From positions 1 through 45,996 of the forward strand of contig NZ_JAAXCQ010000026.1 of the NCBI RefSeq assembly GCF_012272855.1: a stretch of DNA of 45,996 nt, given 5' to 3'. The translations under genes were made by a program, and so were the position numbers. Under the pieces are notes generated by a model. That model ran no database searches. It was not told where the DNA came from and worked only from the letters and a program-made list of their open reading frames with translations. The stretch is from Arenibacter sp. 6A1 (GTDB lineage: Bacteria; Bacteroidota; Bacteroidia; Flavobacteriales; Flavobacteriaceae). This document shows, piece after piece, positions 27,716-36,255 of the stretch (the first letter of the stretch is position 1; each line of letters opens with the position of its first letter).

Positions 27716-28366
27716 ATGAAGACCATTATTCAAATTTTTCTTTGGTTGGCTTGTATTGGTTTAGGATACATGATTTATAATTCTGTCAACGGCCCTATCG
27801 AATTTAAGAAGGTTAAACAAGAGCGCTATGCCAAAGTAATAGCAAACTTAAAGGACATCAGAAACTCCCAAGAAGCCTATAAGACCGTAAACGGAAGATA
27901 TGCCAAGGATTTTGATGCATTAATAAGCTTCGTAGATACCGGAAAATACACTATTACACAACAAAGAGATACTTCATACTTAGAGTTCGACAAGACTTAT
28001 GGTATTGACATGTTGAAAGAATTTAAAATCGTTGACACTTTAGGATATGTTTCCGTAAAGGATTCTTTATTCAAAAAGGATACTCGCTATAAGACCATGA
28101 TGAATGTTCCTTATGCAGCAAACAATGAGAAATTTGAGATGAAGTCCGCTATTATTGAGAAAAGCGGGTACAAAGCTCCTGTTTTTGAAGCAAAAGTTAA
28201 CAAGGAGGTTGTATTACACGATCAACCAAAATCTTTATTAGTTAAAGAGAACAGTCAAGTTAATGTTGACGAGGTTAACGGAAACACTATTAAAGTAGGA
28301 TCATTGACCGAGGTAAGTACCAGTGGAAACTGGCCTTCTATCTATGACAAGAAAAGCGATAAATAG
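27716..28366 (+). CDS. Single-pass membrane protein with pilin-like N-terminal half
   Basis: 216 aa. One transmembrane helix (about residues 4-22) is followed by an amphipathic helix and the stretch NLKDIRNSQEAYKTVNGRYAKDFDALISF, here at about 43-71, which follows the pattern of type II/IV pilins and pseudopilins. The prepilin peptidase site (G before F-T-L-x-E) is absent, so processing is not expected. The C-terminal half is polar and unrecognised. It is the first gene of an operon with DUF3822 and rsmD and overlaps the DUF3822 start by 23 nt. The function is unknown. Confidence 0.75.
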   Translation: MKTIIQIFLWLACIGLGYMIYNSVNGPIEFKKVKQERYAKVIANLKDIRNSQEAYKTVNGRYAKDFDALISFVDTGKYTITQQRDTSYLEFDKTYGIDMLKEFKIVDTLGYVSVKDSLFKKDTRYKTMMNVPYAANNEKFEMKSAIIEKSGYKAPVFEAKVNKEVVLHDQPKSLLVKENSQVNVDEVNGNTIKVGSLTEVSTSGNWPSIYDKKSDK

Positions 28367-29180
28367 TATTTTAGAAAATTCTAAATCAGAATTTCATAAA
28401 TTGTCCATTCAAGTTAGCTTGAATGGACTTTATTTTTGTGTACTGGAGACACTTTCCAATACTATTATTGCCTCACAAAGTGTCACCTTTAAAAACGAAC
28501 TGACCCCCTATGCGGTTCATAAAGAAATAAAGGAACTTTTTGAAACCCATAAGGTGGCCGAAGCAAAGTTCTCCGAAGTGGTCGTTATACACCGCAACAA
28601 CTTGTTTAGTTTAGTACCAAAAACCCTTTTTAACAAAGATGAGTTAGCGAATTATTTAAAATTCAACGCTAAAATCCTAGCCAACGACCATCTCGATTAC
28701 GATGAAATCAATAATTTTGACATCGTTAATGTATATGTGCCCTTTGTAAATATCAACAATTACATATACGATCTTTTTGGCTCTTTCGAATTTATGCACC
28801 ACGGCACTGTATTAATACAAACCTTATTAAACAGTCACCACAATAGCAATGACCCCGTGTGCTACGTACATCTATTTGAAGGAAATATGGACATCACGGT
28901 AATTTCTCAAAAGAAATTACTCCTTTACAATAATTTTAATTTCAATACCAAGGAAGATTTTATTTATTATATCCTCTTTACTTTAGAACAATTGAAATTA
29001 GACCCCCAAACCACCAAGGTCAAACTTTTTGGAAGTATAGAAGAAGGAGACGACCACTACAATCTCTGCTATCAATTTATTAAAGATATTTCTATTTTCA
29101 TCCCCTCAAATAGTGGCATATATCATTTTGGGGATCTAGGAAAAGACAGTATCGATTTCACAGTACTAAACGCCCTTTAA
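28344..29180 (+). CDS. DUF3822 family protein
   Basis: 278 aa from the ATG at 28344 (MTRKAINSILEN). A GTG at 28323 in frame would add seven residues but overlaps the upstream gene further. The family occurs in Bacteroidota next to rsmD and its fold is thought to be actin/Hsp70-like; no function has been assigned to my knowledge. Here the stop and the rsmD start share TAATG, so the two genes are translationally coupled. Confidence 0.82.
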   Translation: MTRKAINSILENSKSEFHKLSIQVSLNGLYFCVLETLSNTIIASQSVTFKNELTPYAVHKEIKELFETHKVAEAKFSEVVVIHRNNLFSLVPKTLFNKDELANYLKFNAKILANDHLDYDEINNFDIVNVYVPFVNINNYIYDLFGSFEFMHHGTVLIQTLLNSHHNSNDPVCYVHLFEGNMDITVISQKKLLLYNNFNFNTKEDFIYYILFTLEQLKLDPQTTKVKLFGSIEEGDDHYNLCYQFIKDISIFIPSNSGIYHFGDLGKDSIDFTVLNAL

Positions 29181-29731
29181 TGCGCATTATATCCGGAAAA
29201 CACAAAGGAAGAAGACTTACGGCACCCAAAAAACTACCTGTACGTCCTACCACTGATATGGCTAAAGAAGCCCTATTCAACATTCTAAACAATGAATATT
29301 ATTTCACGGACCTCAGTCTTTTGGACCTCTTTGCAGGCACAGGAAACATAAGCTATGAGTTTGCCTCCAGGGGTACCGAACAAATTACCTGCGTTGATGC
29401 CGATGCAGGATGTATAAAATATATTACCGACACCGCCAAGGAATTAGAGTTTACTATTTCTACTATAAAAAGCGATGTCTTCCAATATCTTCTTCACAAT
29501 CCTATTAAGGCACATATTATTTTTGCCGACCCTCCGTACGATTTAAGCTTTGAAGAATTTTCCCAAATACCAAAGATGGTTTTTGAAAAAGATCTTCTAT
29601 TAAAAAACGGTGTCTTAATTATTGAGCACCCAAAGCACACAGACCTTTCCGTATTAGATCATTTCACCTACCAAAGAAGGTATGGTGGCAGTGTGTTTAG
29701 TTTTTTCGAATACCAAGAGAAGACCTCCTAG
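29180..29731 (+). CDS. rsmD: 16S rRNA (guanine966-N2)-methyltransferase
   Basis: 183 aa SAM-dependent methyltransferase that modifies G966 of 16S rRNA. N-terminus MRIISGKHKGRRL, RPTTDMAKEALFNIL, SAM-binding motif LDLFAGTGN and catalytic FADPPYD are all present, and the length is right. It is the last gene of its operon. Downstream is a short GCGT/ACGC repeat and a T6 run that may end the transcript. Confidence 0.95.
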   Translation: MRIISGKHKGRRLTAPKKLPVRPTTDMAKEALFNILNNEYYFTDLSLLDLFAGTGNISYEFASRGTEQITCVDADAGCIKYITDTAKELEFTISTIKSDVFQYLLHNPIKAHIIFADPPYDLSFEEFSQIPKMVFEKDLLLKNGVLIIEHPKHTDLSVLDHFTYQRRYGGSVFSFFEYQEKTS

Positions 29732-30034
29732 CCTACTGTAAATATATAGCGTTACGCATATTTTTTGGGCGTTCCCTCCTATGTCGGGCGGGCTCTCCGC
29801 TGTATCCCTTGCTTCGCTGCGGGGATGCCGCTGCGATCCCTAACACGGGTTAGAAGCAACAATAAGCAATGAAAAAAATCAGGGAAGTTCCATGCAAACA
29901 ACAGCGAAATGAGGTGTAGGGAAGCGAGATGGTTTAAAAGCGGAACAAGGAACCTCTTATAAAAGAAGGAGGCACATAAAATACAGCCTCAACTGTTGAG
30001 GCTGACTCCTGTTATTGCTGTAGTTACGAAAAAT
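29732..30034. other. Intergenic region after rsmD
   Basis: No gene is supported. It contains repeat copy 2 (29766-29853) and, at 29984-30004, a 10-bp perfect stem CAGCCTCAAC/GTTGAGGCTG around a single base. On the minus strand that hairpin is followed by TATTTTATG and may be a leftover terminator of the decayed bioB. The sequence between these is AT-rich and unrecognised. Confidence 0.5.
29766..29853 (+). repeat. GC-rich intergenic repeat, copy 2
   Basis: This begins TGGGCGTTCCCTCC and continues through GTCGGGCGGGC, TATCCCTTGCTTCGCTGCGG, GGATGCCGCTGCGATCCC and TAACACGGGTTAG. It aligns along its length with the minus-strand copy at 18826-18907. Both copies sit just downstream of an operon. 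A GGGAT/ATCCC hairpin and a competing ATCCC/GGGGAT hairpin are possible, so it may act as a structured RNA or be a small non-autonomous mobile element. Confidence 0.8.
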
Positions 30035-30552
30035 CTAAAGATATAGTTGTATAGGTCTTTTTAACCGAAGTGATAGCCGATTAGTCGATCGTATGATTGT
30101 AACCCTATAGTCCTGCTTTTGAAAGGCGCTTTGCCTGTTTTTTTGTAATCATTTCAAAGAGCAACACACTTCAACAGCCATTTTATTGAGCGAATGCACC
30201 ATTTCCAAAACCCGATCAAATTCTGGTCCGTCTTTAAGGTTGCGCCAGGCGGCCCCCAAACAATTTCCAGAACTGCCAGTGGCCATTGCTTGTTACCCTT
30301 TGGGGATGACTTGACCAATCCCTATCAAACCCTCTTCGTGCACAATTGTATGATAGCTTGCAGCCTGAAGACCATAAGAACAACCTACGAGGCAACCACT
30401 TGTTTTTATGTTGACCACAAACTCGGTACTTGAACTCTATTGGGGTTGTGATGTTGCCTATAAACGGTGGCAGCTTCTTAAAGTATTTCCATCATCGGTT
30501 TATACTATAATGCCACTACTTCATCTCGTGTCCATTTTAAGGCAACACCCAT
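30035..30552 (-). pseudogene. bioB: Decayed biotin synthase (bioB) remnant
   Basis: The minus strand keeps recognisable BioB sequence across three frames. It starts at ATG 30552 with LKWTRDEVVAL, then EAATVYRQHHNPNRVQV. After a 2-nt insertion near 30420 it continues as KTSGCLVGCSYGLQAASYHT (the radical-SAM CxxxCxxC, with the last Cys replaced by Gly), then GAAWRNLKDGPEFDRVLEM and EVCCSL. After a 1-nt deletion it reads MITKKQAKRLSKAGL, stop, GYNH. At least six in-frame stops are present, and the C-terminal half (roughly residues 175 to 340) is missing. It lies 56 nt downstream of the TonB receptor in the same direction, so it was probably the second gene of that operon. Confidence 0.9.
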
Positions 30553-30607
30553 TGTTTCCTATCCTTATAAGTATTCTGTTAGTTCTACAATTAGTATAAC
30601 CCCATCT

Positions 30608-32491
30608 TTACCCCTGTCCCCATTGATATTTAAGGCCCAATCCAAACCAACGTGTGGGCATAGGAACGGCACCCGCTTCTTTATACGTGGCATTGAATAG
30701 GTTCGTTATCTCCGTGTATAAAAGGAAGTTTTGAACTTTGTAATTTAGGCGAACATCGGCAACGTTATAGGCATTGGCAAGTTCTCGCTGTAACCATCTG
30801 TTTTTAATTTGAAATGAAAAGTCGTTGATACGATAATGAACACCTGCCACTAACTGATGTTTCAAAGATTCTAAAATATATTTCGATTGAATTTCCGTTG
30901 AAGTCTCAATGGAAGGGCTCAAATAATTATAACTCACCTGATATCCAAAGGATTGCTTTCCTGGCAATTCAAAATCCTGCTGCATTCTGCCGTAAATTCC
31001 TTGCATAGTATTTTTTCCAAAATTAATTGGAGAATAAGGTGTTGAGGCATCCTCTCTTACCCAATCGATAAATTCAGAAATCTGGCGGTAAAAATAACCT
31101 GTTTTCAACTGTAGGTTTCCATTTTGGTACTGAATATTCCCCTCATAGTTCCATGCGTTTTCGGGTTGAAGCAATGCATTTCCAATATTCCCAGGTCGCT
31201 GATCAAGGTACAAATCCGTGAACGAAGGGATGCGCTGACCAGAACCGATACTCGCAGAAAATTTCCAGTGGTGATTGATAAGGTAAGCCAATTCTAACCC
31301 TGGATACATCTGATAGCCATAATCCGTATTATAGTTGCCATATAACCCAATAGTCCCTCTTAGTTTTTCACTTAGATTGCTTTTAAATTCTGCATATACA
31401 CCGTGATTATCGCGCTGGTGTTCTCCTATATTAGAACTGTTGATTTCTTCTAATCGGGACTCCAAACCAAAACCAAAAGTTCCTATTCCTGTTTTGAGGC
31501 TACTATTCAATTCAAGCATCAAGGCGTTAGTATAATGTTTAGACCGTCCTCTACTTAAATCATCTTTGAAATAACGGTAGTCATCTTCCCCATAGCGATC
31601 ACTGATTCTAGGAGAAAGTGTAAAATCGCCCCAAGTATGTTTAGATGACAGACTAAAAACAGAGGATGTTACATGTTCTTCCGAATTAATATCGCCGGGA
31701 GCAGCATAAAACCCGTTGGCACCAAATTGGCTTTTCGCGTAGCCTGCCATTGCATGAATGCTGTTGTTTGCATTAAAATCATAATTTCCGCTATAAAATA
31801 GGCGCGTATTCTTTGAGGCCGAATTATAGCGCTGTCCGTTAGAGTTGCTTTGAGCCAATGAAAAAAGCTGACTCTGCTTATCAGATCCGAAAACTCCTGT
31901 AACCTCAGCTGCTCCGCCAGCATAAATCCCTTCACCGTCACCTTCATCCTTACCTTTAAAAGAACTTCCGGCCCTAATATCGGCAGACACACTTGAAAGT
32001 TTGCTCTTTTTAGTAACTATATTAATAGCTCCAGTAAGGGCATTAATTCCATAAACCCGAGCTGCAGCACCTCTAATGACTTCAATATGATCTATGGCAC
32101 TCAAAGGAACAGGAATATTCATCATATTGTGAGCGGTTTGGGAATCTATCATCTTTACACCGTTTATCAGAACAATAGCCTGCTCTGAAGTTCCACCATC
32201 TATAGAAATATCGGTCTGCGTTCCAAACGGGCCACGCTGCCGAATATCCACACCACTTATAAAAGATAAAACCTCGTTGAGGGATTTCGCAGGAAGCGCC
32301 TGAATTTGTTTTTGGGTAATGACCTGAATATCTCGTGTAGACTCAGTAAAAGGAGTTTGCAATCGGTTTCCCTGAATAATAACTTCATCCAATTCTTGCA
32401 TTTGCCAGTCTGGATCGGGAAGCGTATTTTTTTGTTGCGAAAAGCTAGGTATCGCAGCTAATAAAATTAATGTCGCTAATAGGGTTTTCAT
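30608..32491 (-). CDS. BtuB-like TonB-dependent outer-membrane receptor
   Basis: 627 aa from ATG 32491, which begins a clear signal peptide (MKTLLATLILLAAIPSFSQQ); an in-frame start 13 codons upstream is less likely. A plug domain (about residues 35-160) with LNEVLSFISGVDIRQR, VIRGAAARVYG and ALTGAINIVTKK is followed by a 22-strand-type barrel that ends near the last residue. The size is that of vitamin or siderophore receptors rather than SusC-type glycan importers. The ligand is not readable from sequence. The adjacent bioB remnant and the divergent MocR-type regulator make a biotin-related compound one possibility, which is inference. Confidence 0.88.
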   Translation of the reverse strand: MKTLLATLILLAAIPSFSQQKNTLPDPDWQMQELDEVIIQGNRLQTPFTESTRDIQVITQKQIQALPAKSLNEVLSFISGVDIRQRGPFGTQTDISIDGGTSEQAIVLINGVKMIDSQTAHNMMNIPVPLSAIDHIEVIRGAAARVYGINALTGAINIVTKKSKLSSVSADIRAGSSFKGKDEGDGEGIYAGGAAEVTGVFGSDKQSQLFSLAQSNSNGQRYNSASKNTRLFYSGNYDFNANNSIHAMAGYAKSQFGANGFYAAPGDINSEEHVTSSVFSLSSKHTWGDFTLSPRISDRYGEDDYRYFKDDLSRGRSKHYTNALMLELNSSLKTGIGTFGFGLESRLEEINSSNIGEHQRDNHGVYAEFKSNLSEKLRGTIGLYGNYNTDYGYQMYPGLELAYLINHHWKFSASIGSGQRIPSFTDLYLDQRPGNIGNALLQPENAWNYEGNIQYQNGNLQLKTGYFYRQISEFIDWVREDASTPYSPINFGKNTMQGIYGRMQQDFELPGKQSFGYQVSYNYLSPSIETSTEIQSKYILESLKHQLVAGVHYRINDFSFQIKNRWLQRELANAYNVADVRLNYKVQNFLLYTEITNLFNATYKEAGAVPMPTRWFGLGLKYQWGQG

Positions 32492-32548
32492 AAATTTCTC
32501 TTTGACCGTAGTATTTAAAATTGGCGGCAAAGGTTTAGATTAAAATAG

Positions 32549-32587
32549 TATTTTTGGTAGTCCGAAATGTAAATAATGAGTAGTCCG
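32549..32587 (+). promoter_or_regulatory. Promoter and direct repeats upstream of the MocR gene
   Basis: A perfect -7 element TATTTTTG (32549-32556) puts the start of the MocR transcript close to its ATG at 32576. The heptamer TAGTCCG occurs at 32558-32564 and again at 32581-32587, 23 nt apart, on either side of the start codon. Direct repeats of this kind are typical MocR operators, so autoregulation is plausible. Confidence 0.45.
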
Positions 32588-34051
32588 GTTACAATCCCTT
32601 TTAATTCCTTCATAAAAATAGATCGTCGCAAAAAAGAGGCGATCTATATGCAAATTGTGTATCAATTTATTAATGCCGTAAAAAGCAACCTTTTGGAAGA
32701 TGATGACCGACTCCCAGGCAGTAGGAAAATTTCCGAAGAGCTTCAAGTACACAGAAAGACCATTGTAGCCGCTTTGTCAGAACTACAAGAACAAGGGTGG
32801 ATAGAAACGCTTCCAAACATAGGTTCTATCGTTAGAAATCCTGAGCTTTCCCCCACTCAAACCCAAAACACCAATGCTTTTCAACATCCTCCAGAAAAGG
32901 CAGCGTTTCATTTCAGGAAAGATTTTATATTGGATACACCGATAGAAAAAAAACAAGAAAAATTATATTTTACGGATGGCAGGCCAGATTATCGCATTAT
33001 TAATTCGGAGGAACTAGTTCGTTTTTACACTTCGGTAATTCGAAGAAAAAAACAATCAGGCCCTTTCTTAAACACCATTGATGACAGTCTGGTTTTTAGG
33101 GACCATCTCAGTTATTATCTAAATTTAACACGAGGTTTTCATTTGTCTAGGGATTTTCTACTACCCGTAGCTGGATCGGAGCAGGTTCACTCCATTTTAT
33201 CACGTTTACTGATCAATACTGGCGATATTGTTTTAGTTGAAGAGCTCAGTTACTTTTTACCCAATATGATCTATAGTCAAGCGGGTGCCAAAATGAAAAC
33301 AATTCCGGTAGATGCGGACGGAATGAATATTGATTATATTCAAAACAATTTTAAACCCGGAGAGGTACGATTGGTATATATCAACAGCACATGCCAATAT
33401 CCCACCACCATTCGTCTTTCCAAAAAGCGGAAAAAACAATTGCTAGATTTGGCAGAAGCATACAATTTCATTGTAATTGAAGATGATAGGGATTTTGAAT
33501 TTTCAATGATTAAAAACAAAAAAGAATCGCTACTTAGAATAAACGGCGGCAATCGCATCATTTATATTGGTGCTTTCGGACGGTTTTTACACCCAGGTTT
33601 TCAAATGAATTTTTTAATTGCTCCCAAAGACCTTTTGCAGGAAGCAGCAAAATACCTGAATATCTTTGGCAAACCAGATACTATGATGGAAAAAGCATTG
33701 AGAGAGCTCATTCACCAAGGAGACATTCATCGTTACCAAAGAAAGTCGAAAAAAGTAATCGCTGAGCGAAAAGAAATGTTTGCCGAACTACTTAATAGGC
33801 ATTTTAAGAACAATATTATTTTTAATATTCCGCAAGCTGGTTTAGCTTTTTGGATTCGGTTTAATACCTCATTTTCTTTGACGCAATTGCAAAAAAAAGC
33901 AGGAGAAAAAGGACTCTTTATTCCAAGTATTTGCCTCTATCAAAATCGATCGATAACCGCTCTAAGGCTGGGGTTTGCACATTTTAATCAGCAGGAAATG
34001 GAAGAAGCCATGAAAGTGCTAGATGAGGCTTATTGTGAGGTTGTTGAGTAG
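32576..34051 (+). CDS. MocR-type regulator (GntR + aminotransferase-like)
   Basis: 491 aa. An N-terminal GntR winged helix (about 10-80, with GSRKISEELQVHRKTIVAALSEL broken here as SRKISEELQVHRKT and ALSELQEQG) is fused to a fold-type I aminotransferase domain (about 125-490). The usual PLP lysine of the SK motif is replaced: the site reads IGAFGRFLHPG with Arg at 336. The conserved EDDYDSEF tyrosine is also changed, to EDDRDFEF. A Schiff base with PLP is therefore not possible, and it may sense another ligand. It is divergent from the TonB receptor, its likely target. Confidence 0.88.
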   Translation: MSSPVTIPFNSFIKIDRRKKEAIYMQIVYQFINAVKSNLLEDDDRLPGSRKISEELQVHRKTIVAALSELQEQGWIETLPNIGSIVRNPELSPTQTQNTNAFQHPPEKAAFHFRKDFILDTPIEKKQEKLYFTDGRPDYRIINSEELVRFYTSVIRRKKQSGPFLNTIDDSLVFRDHLSYYLNLTRGFHLSRDFLLPVAGSEQVHSILSRLLINTGDIVLVEELSYFLPNMIYSQAGAKMKTIPVDADGMNIDYIQNNFKPGEVRLVYINSTCQYPTTIRLSKKRKKQLLDLAEAYNFIVIEDDRDFEFSMIKNKKESLLRINGGNRIIYIGAFGRFLHPGFQMNFLIAPKDLLQEAAKYLNIFGKPDTMMEKALRELIHQGDIHRYQRKSKKVIAERKEMFAELLNRHFKNNIIFNIPQAGLAFWIRFNTSFSLTQLQKKAGEKGLFIPSICLYQNRSITALRLGFAHFNQQEMEEAMKVLDEAYCEVVE

Positions 34052-34349
34052 CTAATAGCCATTTTTTAGAAATAATTTTTCTGTATTTTATGGAAAGGTC
34101 TTTTTAGGGCCTATAATACTGGTTATATACATCGTCCTAAAGATAGTATAAGAAGCTATATTTATGGAAAAATACTAGAAGATTCCTACAATAAATAGTA
34201 TGTTTATACTTCAACCTATATAGTATAAACATTTAGCCATACAATAACAGCATGCTATTTATACACCCTATTTGCAGTTCAACCGAAACTAATTTTATAA
34301 GTAAGACTATTGCGATTCATTTGTGGTATACATTTTTAAATATAGCACG
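34052..34349. promoter_or_regulatory. Intergenic regulatory region upstream of kinase 1
   Basis: 298 nt without a gene. It contains an 11-bp perfect inverted repeat ATGTTTATACT/AGTATAAACAT (34200-34210 and 34222-34232) around an 11-nt spacer. Overlapping its left arm is a 26-nt element (34181-34206) repeated upstream of the gene at 41760. Both look like binding sites for a regulator, probably one of the two LytTR proteins. Confidence 0.5.
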
Positions 34350-36251
34350 ATGAAAAGAATAATACTATTAGTACTGATTTTGGCATTTACCCCATTTCTG
34401 ATTATATCCGAAAAACCCTTAAATCAACAGGTTGAAGAAATAAGTAGATATAATTCTAAACAACCAGAATTCAGAGGATGGGAATATATAAAAAATAGGG
34501 CATTCAATAAGAATGGTACTCTTCAAAAAGGATATGATAAGCCTGTTATCATTCAATTGGGGAAGGATGCCACTTTTAAGGACAGTATAATTGTTGATGG
34601 TTTTATTAAAAAACTTAATGGTTTGCTCCCCACAGTTAGAATTGGTTTTAATTCAGATTCAACTTGGATTACCCCTATACATAACATAATTATGGGGTTT
34701 AGAAAAGATACTCTAGGATTTAGAACCGTACCATACCAATATTATGACAGATTTTTAAGAAAAAAACATTGGCCAGATGGAACTGTTATTGGAATAAATA
34801 ATTTTGATTTCTTTCGAACTAATGATGGAAGCAAACATTCCTGGTTGGCTTTTAAATTTGATGATGACATTTCTGATATTTCTAGAAAAAAGTTTATCGA
34901 ATATGAATTATGGGATAGGATTTTTTCCACTCCAAACATGTTAAACTCATATAATCAATCATTTGAGGTAGGAATATTTAATAAGGCTGAACACCAATCT
35001 AGTTTAGGCTCGATTGGAGAATTAGACCTATTTCTACTACAAAAATTATACTCTACTGACTTTATGGAGCAGTTCGGAGAATATATGTATAACACCTATC
35101 CCTGGCGCTATGCCACATATTTAATCGATAGAAGTAAAGCAAGGTTTATTAGTATACTATTATCAATTACACTAGTTGTTATTGTACTTATTCTAGGTCT
35201 AAGGTTGTTGTATATGAAAAAATATAAATATACTTTCTTCAAATACCTACTACCACTACTAATCGTTTTTTTATCTTATAACTGTTTGAATAACCTATTT
35301 TTTTACTTTGCCTATCCTGAAGCTTTTACGTCTTTAGACGCCTATTTGGGTTATTTTTTTACCAGTTTGATTGTTGTTACTGCACTAGCTCTCCTCCTAT
35401 ATCTTTTGGATAAAATTTTTATTAGAGAAAATATGAGTTTTGCCTTACAGCTCCTATTGAAAGTAAGTTTCGTCATTTTAACAGGATGCCTGTTTATTTA
35501 TGGACTTTATCTATTGGCAAATCAGGAAAATAATTTGGTCTCTATATATTCTTACGAAGACTATATTAAATTGATTTTATTTGTAGCATTTGGACGAGGT
35601 TTTTTAATCTACTTAAACCACTTCTCAGACTCCCTAGTAAAACAAAAAGATGTAGAGCTAAGTCACCTAAAAGAAATAAATGCGCAGGCCGAGCTAAAGT
35701 TGTTGCAATCTCATATTAATCCACATTTCTTATACAACGCCTTAAATTCCATCGCTGGTCTGGCTCATGATGATGCCGATAAAACGGAGAAAATGGCCCT
35801 TTCCCTTTCCGATTTGTTTCGATACTCCATCAATAAAAAAGGAGAAGAAATGAGTACGGTTAGTGAAGAAGTAACTCTGGTAGAGAACTATTTAGAAATC
35901 GAAAAAATTAGGTTTGGAGAGCGATTGGAGTTTACACTTACTATTGATGAGGATGCCAAAGAAGAAAAGATTCCCATGTTTATGCTTCAACCCCTTATAG
36001 AAAATGCCATAAAACACGGGGTTTCCAAAATAGGAGGAGAAGCAAAAATCAGTCTCGACATTAAAAAAGAGGATAAGGGGCTGTTAATAACAGTAGGCGA
36101 TAATGGCCCTGCTTTCCCACAGGGATTGGTGAGCGGACATGGCCTGCAAACGGTATACGATCTACTACGCTTAAGCTATGGTGACAAAGCGTCCTTAAGT
36201 TGGGAGAACGAGCCTAAGAAGCAAATAGTGATATCCATTAAAAATAAGTAA
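34350..36251 (+). CDS. LytS/YehU-type sensor histidine kinase 1
   Basis: 633 aa from ATG 34350 (MKRIILLVLILAF); an in-frame GTG nine codons earlier is less likely. An N-terminal membrane segment (about 3-20) and a 240-residue extracytoplasmic domain (about 24-262) are followed by a membrane block of four to five helices (about 265-435). The His_kinase domain has H459 in INPHFLYNALNS, the N box in QPLIENAIKHG and the G box in SGHGLQTVYDLL. The extracytoplasmic part ends in DLFLLQKLYSTDFME, a pattern reminiscent of DUF2927-type domains (inference). It is followed after 4 nt by its response regulator gene. Confidence 0.9.
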   Translation: MKRIILLVLILAFTPFLIISEKPLNQQVEEISRYNSKQPEFRGWEYIKNRAFNKNGTLQKGYDKPVIIQLGKDATFKDSIIVDGFIKKLNGLLPTVRIGFNSDSTWITPIHNIIMGFRKDTLGFRTVPYQYYDRFLRKKHWPDGTVIGINNFDFFRTNDGSKHSWLAFKFDDDISDISRKKFIEYELWDRIFSTPNMLNSYNQSFEVGIFNKAEHQSSLGSIGELDLFLLQKLYSTDFMEQFGEYMYNTYPWRYATYLIDRSKARFISILLSITLVVIVLILGLRLLYMKKYKYTFFKYLLPLLIVFLSYNCLNNLFFYFAYPEAFTSLDAYLGYFFTSLIVVTALALLLYLLDKIFIRENMSFALQLLLKVSFVILTGCLFIYGLYLLANQENNLVSIYSYEDYIKLILFVAFGRGFLIYLNHFSDSLVKQKDVELSHLKEINAQAELKLLQSHINPHFLYNALNSIAGLAHDDADKTEKMALSLSDLFRYSINKKGEEMSTVSEEVTLVENYLEIEKIRFGERLEFTLTIDEDAKEEKIPMFMLQPLIENAIKHGVSKIGGEAKISLDIKKEDKGLLITVGDNGPAFPQGLVSGHGLQTVYDLLRLSYGDKASLSWENEPKKQIVISIKNK

Positions 36252-36255
36252 TGGC

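Noticed and set aside
30241-30300. Cobalamin riboswitch near the BtuB-like receptor
   Set aside because: GGCCACTGG resembles a B12 element at first sight, but it is downstream of the receptor and is the GAAWRN-coding part of the bioB remnant; no B12 box follows.
30194-30599. Two plus-strand frames of 79 and 63 codons
   Set aside because: They lie antisense to the decayed bioB remnant, which explains the sequence.
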